A stretch of DNA of 32,131 nucleotides from an uncultured Ruminococcus sp. GTDB lineage: Bacteria > Bacillota > Clostridia > Oscillospirales > Ruminococcaceae. The notes beneath the pieces are model-generated. The model worked only from the letters and a program-made list of their open reading frames with translations. It was not told where the DNA came from and searched no databases. Where the stretch lies: assembly GCA_902781565.1 (NCBI GenBank), contig CACZJT010000026.1:1-32131 (forward strand), read 5' to 3'. This document shows, piece by piece, positions 31,832 to 32,131 of the stretch. The first letter of the stretch is position 1. Each line of letters begins with the position of its first letter. The translations under genes were made by a program, and so were the position numbers.

Positions 31832-31854
31832 CGTGAACACCTCCAATAATAGCG

Positions 31855-32131
31855 TACTAAGATAAATCATAATTTGTGAGGGTATCTCAATCTTGATGTA
31901 GGGGGGTACGAACTATGTTCGTACAGGGCTTGCCCCGACCTCCTATAATGCACGCCCAATGTAGGGGCGAGCATTGCTCGCCCGTGTAGACATTTTGGGT
32001 TCGGCTGATTCCCGCCCGCCTGACGGCGGGTTTGGGGTTTCACGAAATGCGCTTCGCTGTTTCGTGAAATTAAATCGGCGATACATCTGTTCACGGTACT
32101 TTGTGCGGGTCGGGACGTTTCTGCCCTTACT
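31855..32131 (-). repeat. Modular hairpin repeat, copy B (inverted)
   Basis: The reverse complement of this stretch aligns block by block with 198-500, and the repeat is cut by the window end. Hairpins are TTTCACGAAA/TTTCGTGAAA (32038-32069), CCCGCC/GGCGGG (near 32016-32031), GGGCGAGC/GCTCGCCC (31965-31983) and GTACGAAC/GTTCGTAC (31906-31924). Linkers are conserved between the copies while arm sequences differ. No gene is supported here; the short frames contain the same PQTRRQAG peptide as copy A, which reflects the repeat. Confidence 0.75.

Noticed and set aside
31867-32094. 75-codon frame on the minus strand in repeat copy B
   Set aside because: Same repeat-derived peptide as copy A and no ribosome binding site.

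Overview
The window looks like chromosome of a Gram-positive anaerobe of the Ruminococcus / Oscillospiraceae type. This is inferred from AGGAGG-type ribosome binding sites, sigma-A promoters, a two-cluster ferredoxin, a pyruvate formate-lyase activase, a clostridial-style type IV pilus cluster, free use of TTG/GTG (and probably one CTG) starts, and GC-rich hairpin repeats. No rRNA, tRNA or CRISPR array was recognised.

Layout. 1-584: intergenic repeat DNA. 585-755 (-): small ferredoxin. 1046-1816 (+): AraC-type HTH joined to a GGDEF domain. 2015-3367 (+): glutamate dehydrogenase with a consensus promoter and terminator. 3722-4090 (+): membrane-anchored acidic helical protein. 4214-5475 (+): HAD phosphatase and a membrane protein. 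5795-19242: a complete type IV pilus locus: pilC, a pilM-pilN fusion, pilO, an 843-residue pilin-like protein without Glu5, two prepilins, pilD on the opposite strand, then pilB and pilT. 19301-21389 (-): three-gene operon of a small protein, a WYL regulator and pflA. 21817-23085 (+): DUF1015 gene bracketed by perfect 24-bp inverted repeats. 23315-24766 (-): zinc-ribbon protein of unknown function. 25048-26398 (-): nudix and thrB. 26835-30240 (-): two-component system with an alpha/beta hydrolase gene between regulator and kinase. 30485-31831 (-): lipoprotein. 31832-32131: a second, inverted copy of the repeat found at 198-500.

How the genes fit together. The pilus locus supplies an inner-membrane platform (PilC, PilMN, PilO), prepilins, the processing peptidase (PilD), and extension and retraction motors (PilB, PilT). 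PilB begins with tandem MshEN-like motifs, a fold that binds cyclic-di-GMP in some relatives, and a GGDEF protein lies about 4 kb upstream of the locus, so a c-di-GMP link is plausible but unproven. The large pilins suggest an adhesive surface fibre, and the C-terminal third of one is strikingly AT-rich.

The most unusual items are the AraC-GGDEF fusion with a well-formed internal start, the PilM-PilN fusion, the giant Glu5-less pilin, the compositional break in the 731-residue pilin, the inverted repeats around the DUF1015 gene, and the modular repeat whose hairpin arms change sequence while keeping pairing.
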